DNA from: Brachionus koreanus | Lineage: Eukaryota > Rotifera > Eurotatoria > Ploima > Brachionidae | Length of the DNA stretch: 16,329 bases | Direction of reading: 5' to 3' | Assembly (NCBI GenBank): GCA_016987375.1 | Contig: PJRA01000519.1 | Coordinates: 634,619 to 650,947, forward strand | Shown: piece after piece, positions 1 to 9,600 of the stretch | Layout: each line of letters starts with the position of its first letter | Numbering within the stretch: the first letter of the stretch is position 1 | Notes under the pieces: model-generated | The model's input: only the letters and a program-made list of their open reading frames with translations | Databases searched by the model: none | What the model was told of the DNA's origin: nothing | Made by a program: the position numbers and the translations under genes

Positions 1-60
1 AAGGCTTGAACAAATAATTTTATAAATTTAATAAGAACAAGAAAAAAAAAAGTATTTAAA

Positions 61-66
61 TTTATT
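61..66 (-). promoter_or_regulatory. Candidate poly(A) signal of numb
   Basis: The minus strand reads AATAAA here, about 75 nt past the numb stop codon, which is a normal distance for a short 3' UTR. AATAAA is common by chance in DNA this AT-rich, so the support is positional only. Confidence 0.4.
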
Positions 67-78
67 ATTAAGACTCTC

Positions 79-124
79 GATCGATTGATTGATTGATTGA
101 TTAATTAATTAATTATTTGATTAT
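79..124. repeat. Imperfect GATT/AATT tetranucleotide microsatellite
   Basis: Consecutive GATT units pass into AATT units and end with ATTTGATT. The tract lies in the presumed 3' UTR or just downstream of numb. Confidence 0.85.
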
Positions 125-140
125 CAGCTTATAAGTTAAT

Positions 141-1595
141 TTAGAGTTTAATTTCATATTTTTTAGCAATGTCTTCAGCAAAAGGATTGGTATTCTTGGC
201 AGCTTGAATTCTAGCCCATTTTTGTTCGAAAGTCTCAGCACTGGCACTTGCCATGGGACTCCTGTAGCTCGGTAGGACTGTTTGATTAAAGCTAGAGCTC
301 ATGGGAGACGAATAGTTTAGATTGTGGGGCAGAGGAGGCAGGGGAGGCGGCACGACGGCGCTAGCCTGCACGGACGGCGTAATCGGCGTAGCGAACACAC
401 TCGAGTCGGACTGGAGCGGGGCGCTGTGCACCGGGCTGGAAAAGCTCAAGTCCTGTTTCAGCTGCTCGGCTAGCTCGGGCACTTCGTTTATTTCGGCCAG
501 TTCGTTCAAGGTCTTTGAGCTCGGAATGTCGGTGCTGTTGAAGCTGAGCTTTTGCTGCTGAAACGAGGGCAGCTCGGCCGGCCTGAGCGACTGGTAGGCG
601 GGCTGGCCACGCCTAAACGGCAGATCGATGGCGGCCTGGCCGCGCAGACTGTTCTGACGGCTGAGAGACGAGTGCGCCTTGGGACGCTGGATGGCGTGCG
701 GATTGGCCACCTGCTTTATCGGCACAGGGTCCACTTTGGGCATGACCACTTGCGGGTCGTCGAACCGCTCGGTCAGAGACGCCTGTCTGAACGAGCCCAG
801 CCGTGTGAACGAATGATTGGGGCCCACTTCCATGGACACGTTTTCTCGTTCGCGCTTCTGCTTTCGCTCGAGACACACGCTGAACGCGCAGCCGACCGCG
901 TGGCTCAGCCGCTCGCCGCCCGTGCTGCTCGACGACGCGCTCTTCAGCGTGTCCTTGGCGGCCAAGAAGCCGTGACAGAGCCATCGGCGGGCGGCACCGT
1001 CTCTGCATATGTAGGCAAAGCCGTTTTCGTGGTGACGATCGGGCGCACAAAACGACACCTTTTCAATTGTTTGATCGACAAGCAATGTCTTGTTTAACTC
1101 GTCGACGACTCGTAGCGAATCGCCCGTTATGTACAGGATGGCTTTGACGGGCTTTTTTTTGTCTTTGTCGGCGATCAGCTTGCCGAGCGCAGTTTCGCAA
1201 ATGTGCATGCCGCGCGAGTCCGACACCTCTTGGTAGCCTAGGTACTTTACTTGAAAGGAGCAAGTGCCGGCGCGCACGCGCTTCTCGTCCTCGAGCCAGA
1301 GGGCGGGCCTGCTGGGACCGGAGTCGGCGGTCTTGGTCGTCGCGGTGGAGATGGCTGGCGGAGGCGGCGTTGCGGTCGATTCGAGCTTTTGCGCGTCGGC
1401 GTGCTTTTTCTTGCGGCGAAAGGTCAGCGACCGGCGCAGCTTGTCCATGCGCCGGTTGGGCTTGGGCGTCAGACTTTCGGTCGGCTGACGGTCGACTTCG
1501 TCTTCGGTAATGTAGGCGTGTCCGCCGTTCGACTTGGTTCGCATGCTTCCCGAGCGACGCACGCTACGCGCTGCTTTAAACGTTTCGTTTCCCAT
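141..1595 (-). CDS. numb: Numb homologue: PTB-domain endocytic adaptor and cell-fate determinant
   Basis: The single-exon frame encodes 484 aa. Numb is a membrane-associated adaptor that antagonises Notch during asymmetric division and links cargo to endocytosis. Seen here: a basic segment DKLRRSLTFRRKKK (about residues 51-64), which matches the aPKC-phosphorylated membrane-binding stretch of Numb; a PTB domain at about 95-247 with CSFQVKYLG, SRGMHICE, VDQTIEKVSFCAPDR, YICRDG and GERLSHAVGCAF; post-PTB FTRLGSFRQASLTER and SRQNSLRG, as in NumbF regions; a proline run PPPLPPLP near 416-423; and a C-terminal NPF (470-472) ending EIKL, like other Numb proteins. I start at the ATG at 1595 (MGNETF): the frame can extend three codons further only through a GTG, and Gly2 agrees with the myristoyl-type MG start of fly Numb. 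Oddities are a 10-residue Ser-rich insertion in the PTB domain, ETF where other Numbs have DPF, no introns, and GC content far above the flanks. Family assignment is very secure. I cannot exclude a retrogene copy. Confidence 0.96.
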   Translation of the reverse strand: MGNETFKAARSVRRSGSMRTKSNGGHAYITEDEVDRQPTESLTPKPNRRMDKLRRSLTFRRKKKHADAQKLESTATPPPPAISTATTKTADSGPSRPALWLEDEKRVRAGTCSFQVKYLGYQEVSDSRGMHICETALGKLIADKDKKKPVKAILYITGDSLRVVDELNKTLLVDQTIEKVSFCAPDRHHENGFAYICRDGAARRWLCHGFLAAKDTLKSASSSSTGGERLSHAVGCAFSVCLERKQKRERENVSMEVGPNHSFTRLGSFRQASLTERFDDPQVVMPKVDPVPIKQVANPHAIQRPKAHSSLSRQNSLRGQAAIDLPFRRGQPAYQSLRPAELPSFQQQKLSFNSTDIPSSKTLNELAEINEVPELAEQLKQDLSFSSPVHSAPLQSDSSVFATPITPSVQASAVVPPPLPPLPHNLNYSSPMSSSFNQTVLPSYRSPMASASAETFEQKWARIQAAKNTNPFAEDIAKKYEIKL

Positions 1596-1998
1596 CAAAC
1601 TCACTTTTTTTTAATCAAACTTTTTTGTTCTATTTCCTCTCAATTGATCAAAAAAATTAATATATTATAAATTTTTTTTTATTATTTCTTCAGTTGTTTA
1701 GTTGATATTCCAACTAGCGGCGTCTCTCATAGATTCTCTCTCTCATTGCATCTAATTTAAATAGAACAACAACAACAACAAAAATGATAAAAAAAGAAAA
1801 TACTCTCTAAATTAATAAATATATTGATTAGTAGCCAAATTGAGCTTTATTTTATTTATGTCGAAATGAAAACAGAAAAAAAATGATTTAAAATTATAAA
1901 ACCAGTTTATATGTGTGAATGTTAATATAATTTTGAAATTTTAGTTTCTCATTATTTTAATTCTCCATCAGAAGCCTACAAAAATATGAAAACCAACA
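1596..1998. other. Upstream region of numb: CT-rich and CAA-repeat tracts, no gene
   Basis: This is the presumed 5' UTR and promoter side of numb. It holds T runs, a TCTCTC-rich stretch (about 1722-1745) and a short CAA repeat (about 1765-1780) that would be a GTT repeat on the transcribed strand. I find no further coding exon for numb and no confident core promoter. TATA-like words exist near 1661-1672, but such words are everywhere in this DNA. Confidence 0.5.
1765..1780. repeat. (CAA)n microsatellite
   Basis: Five tandem ACA/CAA triplets can be read directly, about 170 bp upstream of the numb start codon. Confidence 0.8.
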
Positions 1999-2137
1999 GG
2001 ATACGAATATTCAGAAAAGCTGATTGGAAATTCGGGAAGCTTACTGCAAAACTGCCGAATAGGTTCTCGGATTTGTAAGACATGAAAGAAAAAGATGGAT
2101 ATCCGATGAGACATGGACTCTGATAGCTAGATTAAAT
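1999..2137 (+). mobile_element. LINE relic: endonuclease-RT linker region
   Basis: In the frame that holds the TGG codons at 2096 and 2114, the translation reads EIREAYCKTAE, a stop, then VLGFVRHERKRWISDETW and TLIAR. The pattern A-E-x-x-L-G, then basic residues, then W-I-S-D-E-T-W-x-L-I-x-x-R is characteristic of the segment between the endonuclease and the reverse transcriptase in one common group of non-LTR retrotransposons, close to RTE-like or 'craniofacial development protein 2-like' proteins. Stops at both ends and AT-rich flanks show that it is a dead fragment. The motif match is good. The exact clade is my inference. Confidence 0.7.
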
Positions 2138-5100
2138 TTTATTTTTAATTTTTTTTTTGAATTTTTTAATTAGCACTTTGTATAAACTGTCGATTATTTT
2201 GGAGACTCTCATCTCCTTTTCTAGTAATCAATGGATCCTCTGATTTCATGACTAACACACAAACCATTCGGCTATACTGACTAAATTAGCACTTTAAGGC
2301 TTGATTAAAATATTATAGCCCTTTTCAAAATTTACAAAAAAAATGTGCTTAAAATAAAAATGTTGCTTTAATTTTTATTTATTTTGATTTTCTATATAAT
2401 TTATGATTTCAATTAGTTTTTGAAACTTTATATCTGATCTTTATTTGAAGAAATCTAACAAAATCAATTTAGATCTTTTTTACCAAAGCTTAAATGTACA
2501 TTACTTGCTTGTTCTTCATGGTTTTTTAAATGTTAATGATTAGAAACTTCCCTTGTTAGAAAAATTAGAACAAGAAATCACATTGATAGATTTTAATAAA
2601 TTGAAATGAAACAGTTAATTTTGTAAATGGAATCAATTATGTTGACAACAAATGGATGTTTAGAAATTCAGATTGAGTGGTGAACTTAATTCAAAATGTC
2701 AGGGTAGACATATGTTTTGACTTATGTTTAGAGCCGGTATGGAATAAATTTTCAAATACTGTTGTTGTTAAGTCCAAAGGTAAATAGCTTGTCTGTCTTT
2801 GCAGACCCCTAAAAGCATTTGAGAATAAATTAGCGAAATACTTGGAAAAAATATCTTATGTCCTGTAAATCTAGAGGGTTATAAAAAGACAAGTTTCATA
2901 AACATGTTAATATAAAATTCCTTAAATTCTTCTGTAATTAACTGGAAATTAAAATGATCTACTGGTTTATTTTTTTTTTTAAATATTTAACCAAATGCTA
3001 AATTTTCATAAAGTAAATGTTAAAAAAAAATTTTTCTAAATTTAATAATGAAAAAATCACCACGAAACATATAAATAAAATCTTTACTTCTTGAATTTTT
3101 TTATTTTTTTAAAAAAAAAAAACTTTGAATTTATGATTCTTGAAGAACATTAGATTTAACCCATTAAATAAAAGAGCTCCTAACACATGACTTTGGAAAA
3201 AAACTTAATAAATCAAAATTGAGAATTTGAAAATTCAATAAAGACTGCGCTTAAAGATAATAAAAGAGTCCTTTTAACACAATAACATGACTTTTTTTAT
3301 TTTCTTTAATTGTCAATAGGTTTCAAGCCTCATAGTAAAAAATAGTATGAAACTAAAAGGCTTTAGTAATTTTTGAAAAATTGGAGGACCTATTATGAAC
3401 GCAGTTGAATGTTAAAAATAATTTTATCTTAAGATTGAGTGTGAACAATTGTATCTCAGATTGTAGTTAATTTCATTATCGCTATTAATTTTATTTCAAA
3501 ACAAATTAAAATTTTTAAAATATCACCTTTTCACTCTTTCAATATTAAAATTATATCAAATAGTTATTGGAATTTGAAAGCAAAAAACTTTATATGTTAA
3601 CTGTTTTGTATAAACCATATATTATTTAACTGTTTAATGATTTTTTTGGCCTTTATTAATAGCTCAATAATCTGTGAAAATAATAATATTTCTATCATTT
3701 CTTCATATTAACTTGGCCTTTTTGAAATGCTTAAACTCTCTAGAAATTAATTAATTAATGTTTTAGCAGTACAAAATCAATTTTTACTTTAAAATTTGAT
3801 TATTTAAACTGTGTAGATTGAATGTTTATTTTACTTGATTTATCTAATGCTGATGAATAAAATTTGATTAATTAAAACTTTTTTGTTTGTTTATCAAATA
3901 AACTTTTTAGGAATAAAGTAGGGCTTATTTTTTTCTCTAAATCAGAATGAAGTTAACTTTTGAATTATGATTCACCATATTCAGCAATACGTATTTTTGT
4001 AATAGGCTCAATAAAAGATAGACTATTTTTCACATGATCATATAAGATAAACATTTTTTACGCATTTAAAAATGAAAAAAACATGAAGAAATTGGAGGGA
4101 TCAGTCATAATGCCAAGATCTAAAATCCTCGAAAACAAACTGTGCTGTGGAATAGAAGAACCTATTATAGCTTGTTAAAGAATAAATATCATATCTAAAA
4201 TAAAGCTTAATTTTTAGCAAGCAAATATTTTTAAACAAAATTTTAAAATAAATATAAATTTTATTCATTTATTGTACAATTCAATGATTAATATTTTCAC
4301 TTTTTTCTAATAATTTAAATTTACAATTATATGACTTTAAAACTAAATTTATGATTTTTTGCTTCTAAATCATTTTTTTCTATCTTAATCAGAATGTTTT
4401 TTTTAATTGAACTTATTATCATGGAAAACATAAGAGACATAAGGTCATTCCAAACAACTTGATGAGATCCCAAATTAGTTTGATATATGAAATAAATAAA
4501 TAGTTAATACTTGAAAAATATCGGATGCTTCTACTTATTGGAGATATTTAATTAAATGACAACTTCAATGAAAACTTAAAAAACTTAAGTCTTATATGTA
4601 ATAAAAATAAAACTAATATAAAGTTAAATGATCATCTATTTAAACAAAAAATTATTCAAAAAAATTCAGATATTTGTTAAAAAAAAATTTATTTAAATTA
4701 TTTTAAACTTTGATTATTCCACTTATATTTTAATCTTAAAAAGCATCGTGTTTTGCAGTTTATTTATTTAAATTTTTCAAGAATTTCACAAAATTTGAGC
4801 GAACTAAATTCTAAAAAACTAACTAACCATTTTAGAAAATTCTCTACTTTTTAAAAACATGAAAACAATTAACAGAAATTTATTTTATCTAAAACTTTAC
4901 TTGAAATGAAAATTGGCAGTTTTTAAAATTAAACCTCAAAAAAAATAAAATCAGATTTTCAAGCTTTATGAAAAAATAAATGACGAGTCTATTCTAATAG
5001 TTACTTAAATTATTATAATTTATTTTAAAGTTCAAGTCACATTGGTGGTATTATTATGGTGGTATTATTATCAATAAAAAATAATTTTTTTTAAATTAAT

Positions 5101-6136
5101 ATAATTAATCCAATTTTTTACCATAAAATTAAAATTTTAAAATTTTCACTTTTTTTTATTTCGTAAACATCTAAATTATATGCTTGAATTTAACACTCTA
5201 AATTTTTTCTTATTTTCAATTAACTTTACATACGACCAATATGAATTAATTAACTTAACTTAGTTAGGTCAAGAAAATATTAATTTATTAAAAAAAAAGT
5301 AAACAAAAAATAATCAATTTCTGAAAAAATACTTAAATTGTTCGAATAACACAGATTAACTTTTTCAAATAACTTCTCTTATAATTTTAAGACACTGAAC
5401 ACTTGTCATTTCTAATCAAACTGTCCATCACATAATTTATTTAATTAAAAAATTAATGACTTAAAATGACTTTTTTCTAATCTTGATAAAATTAAAATAA
5501 TGAGAAGCTTTTAATTTTTATTATAAAAAAAGAAAATAACAATGACATTTACTAGATTTGAGTTTAGATGTTAATTTTTAAAATAAAATGCAATTGAAAC
5601 TTGATTTTATCTAATTTAAACTTTTTCATTTTTTTAAAATGGCGTTCACAAGCATAATAAATCAAACTGTTTACAAAATAAAAGCACATATATTTATTTT
5701 TATCTATTCGTCGAGCTTGATTTAAATTTAATTAAAAATAAGGAAAAATAGAGGGAGAAAAAATAGGATAGCAATGAATCCGACTTGAAAAGATTTTTAA
5801 GCGATACTTGGTCAAAAATAATGAACAAGTGCTTATCTTATCCCTAGGACCAGTCCGACGTAGATTAATCAAATAAAAATTCAAGAATCTAGGTTATGTG
5901 CTTAAAAATTATTTCTATTTTCTTTTGATTTTCAATGAGTATATAGCTGATAATTTAGTGTATAAGCGTTTATTCGCGTATTGGTTAAAATTTATTTAGT
6001 GAATGAACCAAAAAATTTGTCTTAAATTTTAAATCAATTCATTCCACCCAAAAAATAAATATCCGTAAAACTTGGTCCCATTAAAAAGCACACCAAATTA
6101 CACTTAAACCATTGTTTTATTTGGGTTAAAGAAAAG
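2138..6136. other. AT-rich gene desert without recognisable genes
   Basis: Four kilobases of A/T-dominated sequence, with no frame on either strand long or biased enough to support a gene. A 31-codon frame from 4083 (MKKLEGSVIMPRSK, ending at TAA) and slightly less AT-rich patches near 2640-2880, 4080-4180 and 5750-5900 may be further eroded mobile-element sequence, but I recognise no motif in them. Homopolymer runs of 8-12 A or T are frequent. Confidence 0.6.
5043..5070. repeat. Two perfect tandem copies of a 14-bp unit
   Basis: TGGTGGTATTATTA occurs twice back to back without a mismatch. No function is apparent. Replication slippage is the simplest origin. Confidence 0.9.
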
Positions 6137-6480
6137 ATGCTTTTATTGAAAAGATTATTAAACAATCAAATGACAATGGGTACGTTGAAGAAGCTCGAAA
6201 GAAACACACAAGACCAACTTGGCAGAAAAAATCTATATTTAAAGAATGAGCTCATGAAAGAAAATGAAAATGAAGAGATAGATATTTCTCAGAAAAAAGA
6301 ATTTAAACTGAAAGAGTTCAGAAATGCAAGTCAGAATGGGATAACTCACTCAATTGAAGAATGATTAGAAAGAATAGGCGATGAGACCTATAGAAAAATG
6401 CTTATAGAATTATTCAAATCTTGTTAAAGGAAAAGAAAGAAAATCTATTACCTCTAGACGAAATCCATCGATGAACTGGT
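6137..6480 (+). mobile_element. LINE relic: N-terminal part of reverse transcriptase
   Basis: An open frame of 75 codons runs from 6137 to a TGA at 6362 and continues past it as LERIGDETYRKMLIELFKSC before a second stop. The order E-F-x-x-x-E-F-x-N-A, N-G-I-T, then I-G-D-E-x-x-x-x-x-L-I-E-L-F resembles RT segments of non-LTR elements, where the usual form is K-N-G-K-x-P-G-x-D-G-I, then G-G-E or G-D-E, then L-x-x-L-F-N. Further decayed frame (KSIDELVN) follows where such elements have W-K-x-S-I-I. The key K-A-P-G-P-D core is degraded, so this rests on spacing and partial residues. It could instead be a chance AT-rich frame, but its Lys/Glu-rich composition and slightly higher GC argue otherwise. 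Confidence 0.45.
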
Positions 6481-9079
6481 GAACTTCCAAGTTTTGAATT
6501 GAATTTTTGCCTCCTATATCGAAATAAAGAAAAGAAAACTATAATAATATTTAAATAAACTGGAAAAAAATTAATTAACATTATTAACAGTATCTGATCA
6601 ATGATTAAATGACAAAGTAATAATACTATGATTTTCTTTTGAAATTCATCTAATTTTCTTTCAACTCGAACTTCTTAAACAATCTTAAAAATTTAACGTT
6701 CTTGCAATCTAAGAAAATATTTAATACAAAAAAAAAACATATTTTTACAGAAAATTGCGTTCTAATTTTAATTTTATAATCAGATTTTGTTTTTGTTTTC
6801 TAAATTTAAAACAACTATTTTATTAGGTTACTTTTTTTTTCAAAAATAGATAGTTATTTTTAATTTTTTTTTAAAGATTGAACAACAAGTTTCTTGATTC
6901 GATTTTTGTTTTGCATCTTATTTTTAAAAAGAATTAGATTCATTTATAAAAAATTAAAACGAGAAAAAATTCAAAATTTCTCACTTTAAAAGCTTAACCC
7001 TTAATTCATTTATTAATGGAGAGTGACACATGTAACTAAAAATAAAAAGGAACCAAAATAAATGTAAATTTAACATTTCTTACAAATAGATTAAACTTAT
7101 CTGGAAAAATTATACTAGTAAAAATTGTTGCAGACTAATTTCATCACTCCTAATTTATGTTATTTTGAATCAAAAAATTTTGCTTTTTTTTTTTAAAAGG
7201 CTGCATATTTTTGGTTATAGATTTTAAGCAATTCTAAAACTTTAATTCATATTACATGTTAAAATAAACATAATTGAATGCTAATTAAAATGATATATCA
7301 TACTATTTTTTTTATTTAATTCTAAAAACTTCAAAAAATAAAAACCTTAAATGAAATTTTTGACAGTTAGGTTATTAATTGGAAAAATGCTTATGAGAAA
7401 TAAAATAGTTATGATACAAGCCTTCAGAGCAATAAAGGGTTATAAAGACTGGTTAGAAATTACCTTTACACATCACAACCCATGATAATTTGATTATCAA
7501 AGGTAATAAATATTGCCGAGTTGTTCTTTATGATTTGACAGATTTCGATATTCAAAGATGCATTCAAATTTACTAGATAAAAAGGTGATGTTGTGTGTTT
7601 GGTTGAATTTCTAAGGGGATATATACTTTGGTTCCAGCAGTATGCTATTACTAGAAAGGCATCTTTAGTAGCTTGATACCGTAAAACCTATTGTCATGTA
7701 GAAATCTACCTCTTGAACAATTAGGAAAGATAAAATAAAATTTAATCTGAAAATTATGAAATTTTTTCTGTCTTTAATAATAGTTAATAATATTCTACGG
7801 TCAAGTTTAGTTTCTTTGAAATTTTTAAAAATTACGTAATTAAAATTAAATACCTAATAAATAGTTATAATTTTCAGTTTGGAAACAAAAAAAAGCTATA
7901 ATTTATCTTAGAAAAAATTAAAATATATTACTAAAATAATTTTGTTAAATCGTAATCTAAATTTAATCACTATTCAATTTGGTTAAATTGACCCTATTAT
8001 CACTTATAATAATCATATCTAACTATTTGCTTTCTTTTGTTTAATTAATTTTAGTTGCTAAGTATTTTTACTATAAAATTTTTATTGTTTTTTATTTAAG
8101 CACTAAACTTAAATTTTTGACGAATTCTATTAGCATATATATATATATATATAAATTAAGTAATCACTAACTAACTAACAAACATTAAATTATTCTCGTT
8201 TAGTAACAAGAACGAAAAAGGTCTAAAAAGTAATATTACTTGATTAAATTAATCAAACTAGAATATTTGGTTTTATCCTTAAAAATTAAGAAAATACTTT
8301 AAAATTGCTCATAATTGATGATTTTATATGTTGATTTTAATCAGACAGCAAATTAAATATTTTTTCTTGATTATTTTTAAAAAAAAATTCTTATTTAATT
8401 AACTAATTTAAATATTTTAATTTTATAAACTTCAGTGTAGAAATATTATTTATATTTTTCTTCATTCGAATAAAGTTTCGAATAATATTTTCTGTAATTT
8501 AATTAATAAAATACAGCTTTCATTTGTTCTTTTTTTTTCTAGAAATTTTTTTGCGCTCTAGACTCGGAGACAAACGTCTATCTTAAATTTTCATATTTTC
8601 TATAAATTTTCTAAAAGCTTGTCCTATTAACTTTGCAAAAATAGCTTTTACCAAAAATGCACCAAAAATTTCAATTTTCTTAAGGATTTCTCAAGTTATT
8701 TGATCTAGAACGTAAAGTACTTTTTTGCCCTCCAAGCCTTGACTGCTACTAGTATGCAAGAACCCAGAACCTAACATAAAAAACAATACAAGAAGAATAC
8801 TAATAATATGATTGTGAAATTTCAGTGCTGTGCGAGTAGCTTTTTATATTTTAATTTTGGTTTGAAAATTTTGCAAAACATTATGACTCACCCGTTATTT
8901 CTAAAATTTAATTTTATCTTTAACTCATCTTTAATTTCTTACTTTTTCAAATCATAATATCAATTAATAAGATAGGAGGTATTAAATAAAATTAGATAAA
9001 TTTTTGTTAATAATAAAAAGTTGGAGAATAAAGTGAAAGTAATAAGCATTAAACAATAAATGCTATTAAGGAAAGGAAA
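6481..9079. other. AT-rich intergenic DNA, no recognisable gene
   Basis: Mostly A/T runs. A slightly more complex stretch at about 7376-7730 contains a short open reading KYCRVVLYDLTDFDIQRCIQ on the plus strand that I cannot assign. Another, at 8550-8840, is less AT-biased but full of stops. A TA dinucleotide repeat lies at 8135-8152. No tRNA, splice-bounded exon series or known protein motif was seen. Confidence 0.55.
8135..8152. repeat. (AT)n microsatellite
   Basis: An uninterrupted run of AT dinucleotides within A/T-rich intergenic sequence. Confidence 0.85.
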
Positions 9080-9160
9080 CACTTTAAGATTGAAAGTAGT
9101 AATGGAGCAATTACCGGCCAGTTTCCTTATCAAGTTGTCATCGCAAACTACGGTAAATGA
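9080..9160 (+). pseudogene. Possible exon fragment of a trypsin-like (S1) serine protease
   Basis: The plus-strand frame reads FKIESSNGAITGQFPYQVVI followed by ANYGK and a TGA at 9158. G-Q-F-P-Y-Q-V is the usual sequence a few residues after the activation cleavage site in chymotrypsin-family proteases, where the typical order is R-I-x-N-G-x-x-A-x-x-G-Q-F-P-Y-Q-V. The Ile-Asn-Gly-Ala context fits that order approximately. The fragment is bounded by AG (9087-9088) and GT (9153-9154) dinucleotides that could be splice sites. I see no catalytic His, Asp or Ser exon nearby, so it is at best an orphan or decayed exon. A chance match of about 20 residues is not excluded. Confidence 0.35.
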
Positions 9161-9208
9161 AACCTAAAAAATATATTTGATAAGTCACCATTTTAAATAA
9201 AAATCTAT

Positions 9209-9600
9209 TATTCTGATGCACATTTCATTACGGCAGGTCTCAACACAGACTCTTCAATTGACTTTATATACACTGAGTTTTCGAAAGTTTTTGATCGTGT
9301 ATTGCACAGACTGTTACTTTCAAAATAAAGGCATATGGTTATGGATATTTAATTATTTAAAACAAATAAAAAAAAATTGTCACTCTTTAATTAAAGGTAG
9401 AATCTATTATTTTGGGAAGAACAAAATATTGGATTATGTACTACTACTATTACAACTACTACTTTTAATAAACTGTAATAATGATCAGTTTATACAGAGT
9501 AACAAATGTGAAACAACTCTTGAAAAAGATCGAGGAATTTATATTCAAAATGGTTAAAAATGGACATAGCATAGTAAATGCAGTGTTAAATAGTCGATTA
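9209..9600 (+). mobile_element. Frameshifted LINE reverse transcriptase relic (CR1/jockey-like)
   Basis: Pieces in three plus-strand frames line up in RT order. From 9257 one frame reads IDFIYTEFSKVFDRVLHRLL, the motif A region (Y-x-D-F-S-K-A-F-D-x-V-x-H) with Thr-Glu in place of the usual Leu-Asp. A second frame gives KIKAYGYG. The frame open from 9216 to 9557 then gives WIFNYLKQIKK, like W-I-x-x-F-L-x-x-R-x-Q. Later in that frame comes TTLEKDRGIYIQNG, a stop, then KWT, which resembles E-K-D-L-G-V-x-I-x-x-x-L-K-W after the polymerase core in CR1/jockey-type elements. The section that should carry P-Q-G and Y-A-D-D is missing, so the copy has an internal deletion as well as frameshifts and stops. 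It is a dead copy. Confidence 0.72.

Noticed and set aside
552..1097. Long plus-strand open frame of 181 codons
   Set aside because: It lies antisense to the Numb PTB domain. GC-rich coding DNA leaves few stops on the other strand, and the translation has no family motifs. The frames at 322-561, 613-1050, 1063-1263, 1251-1670 and 1264-1488 are the same kind of shadow.
1596..1602. GTGAGT just before the Numb ATG read as a 5' splice donor
   Set aside because: It would place the Numb start and the whole reading frame inside an intron. The context before it is only an A run, with no exon to support.
1596..1604. Three extra N-terminal codons for Numb
   Set aside because: They would begin with GTG, which is not a normal animal start codon. 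The following ATG gives the MGN start expected for Numb.
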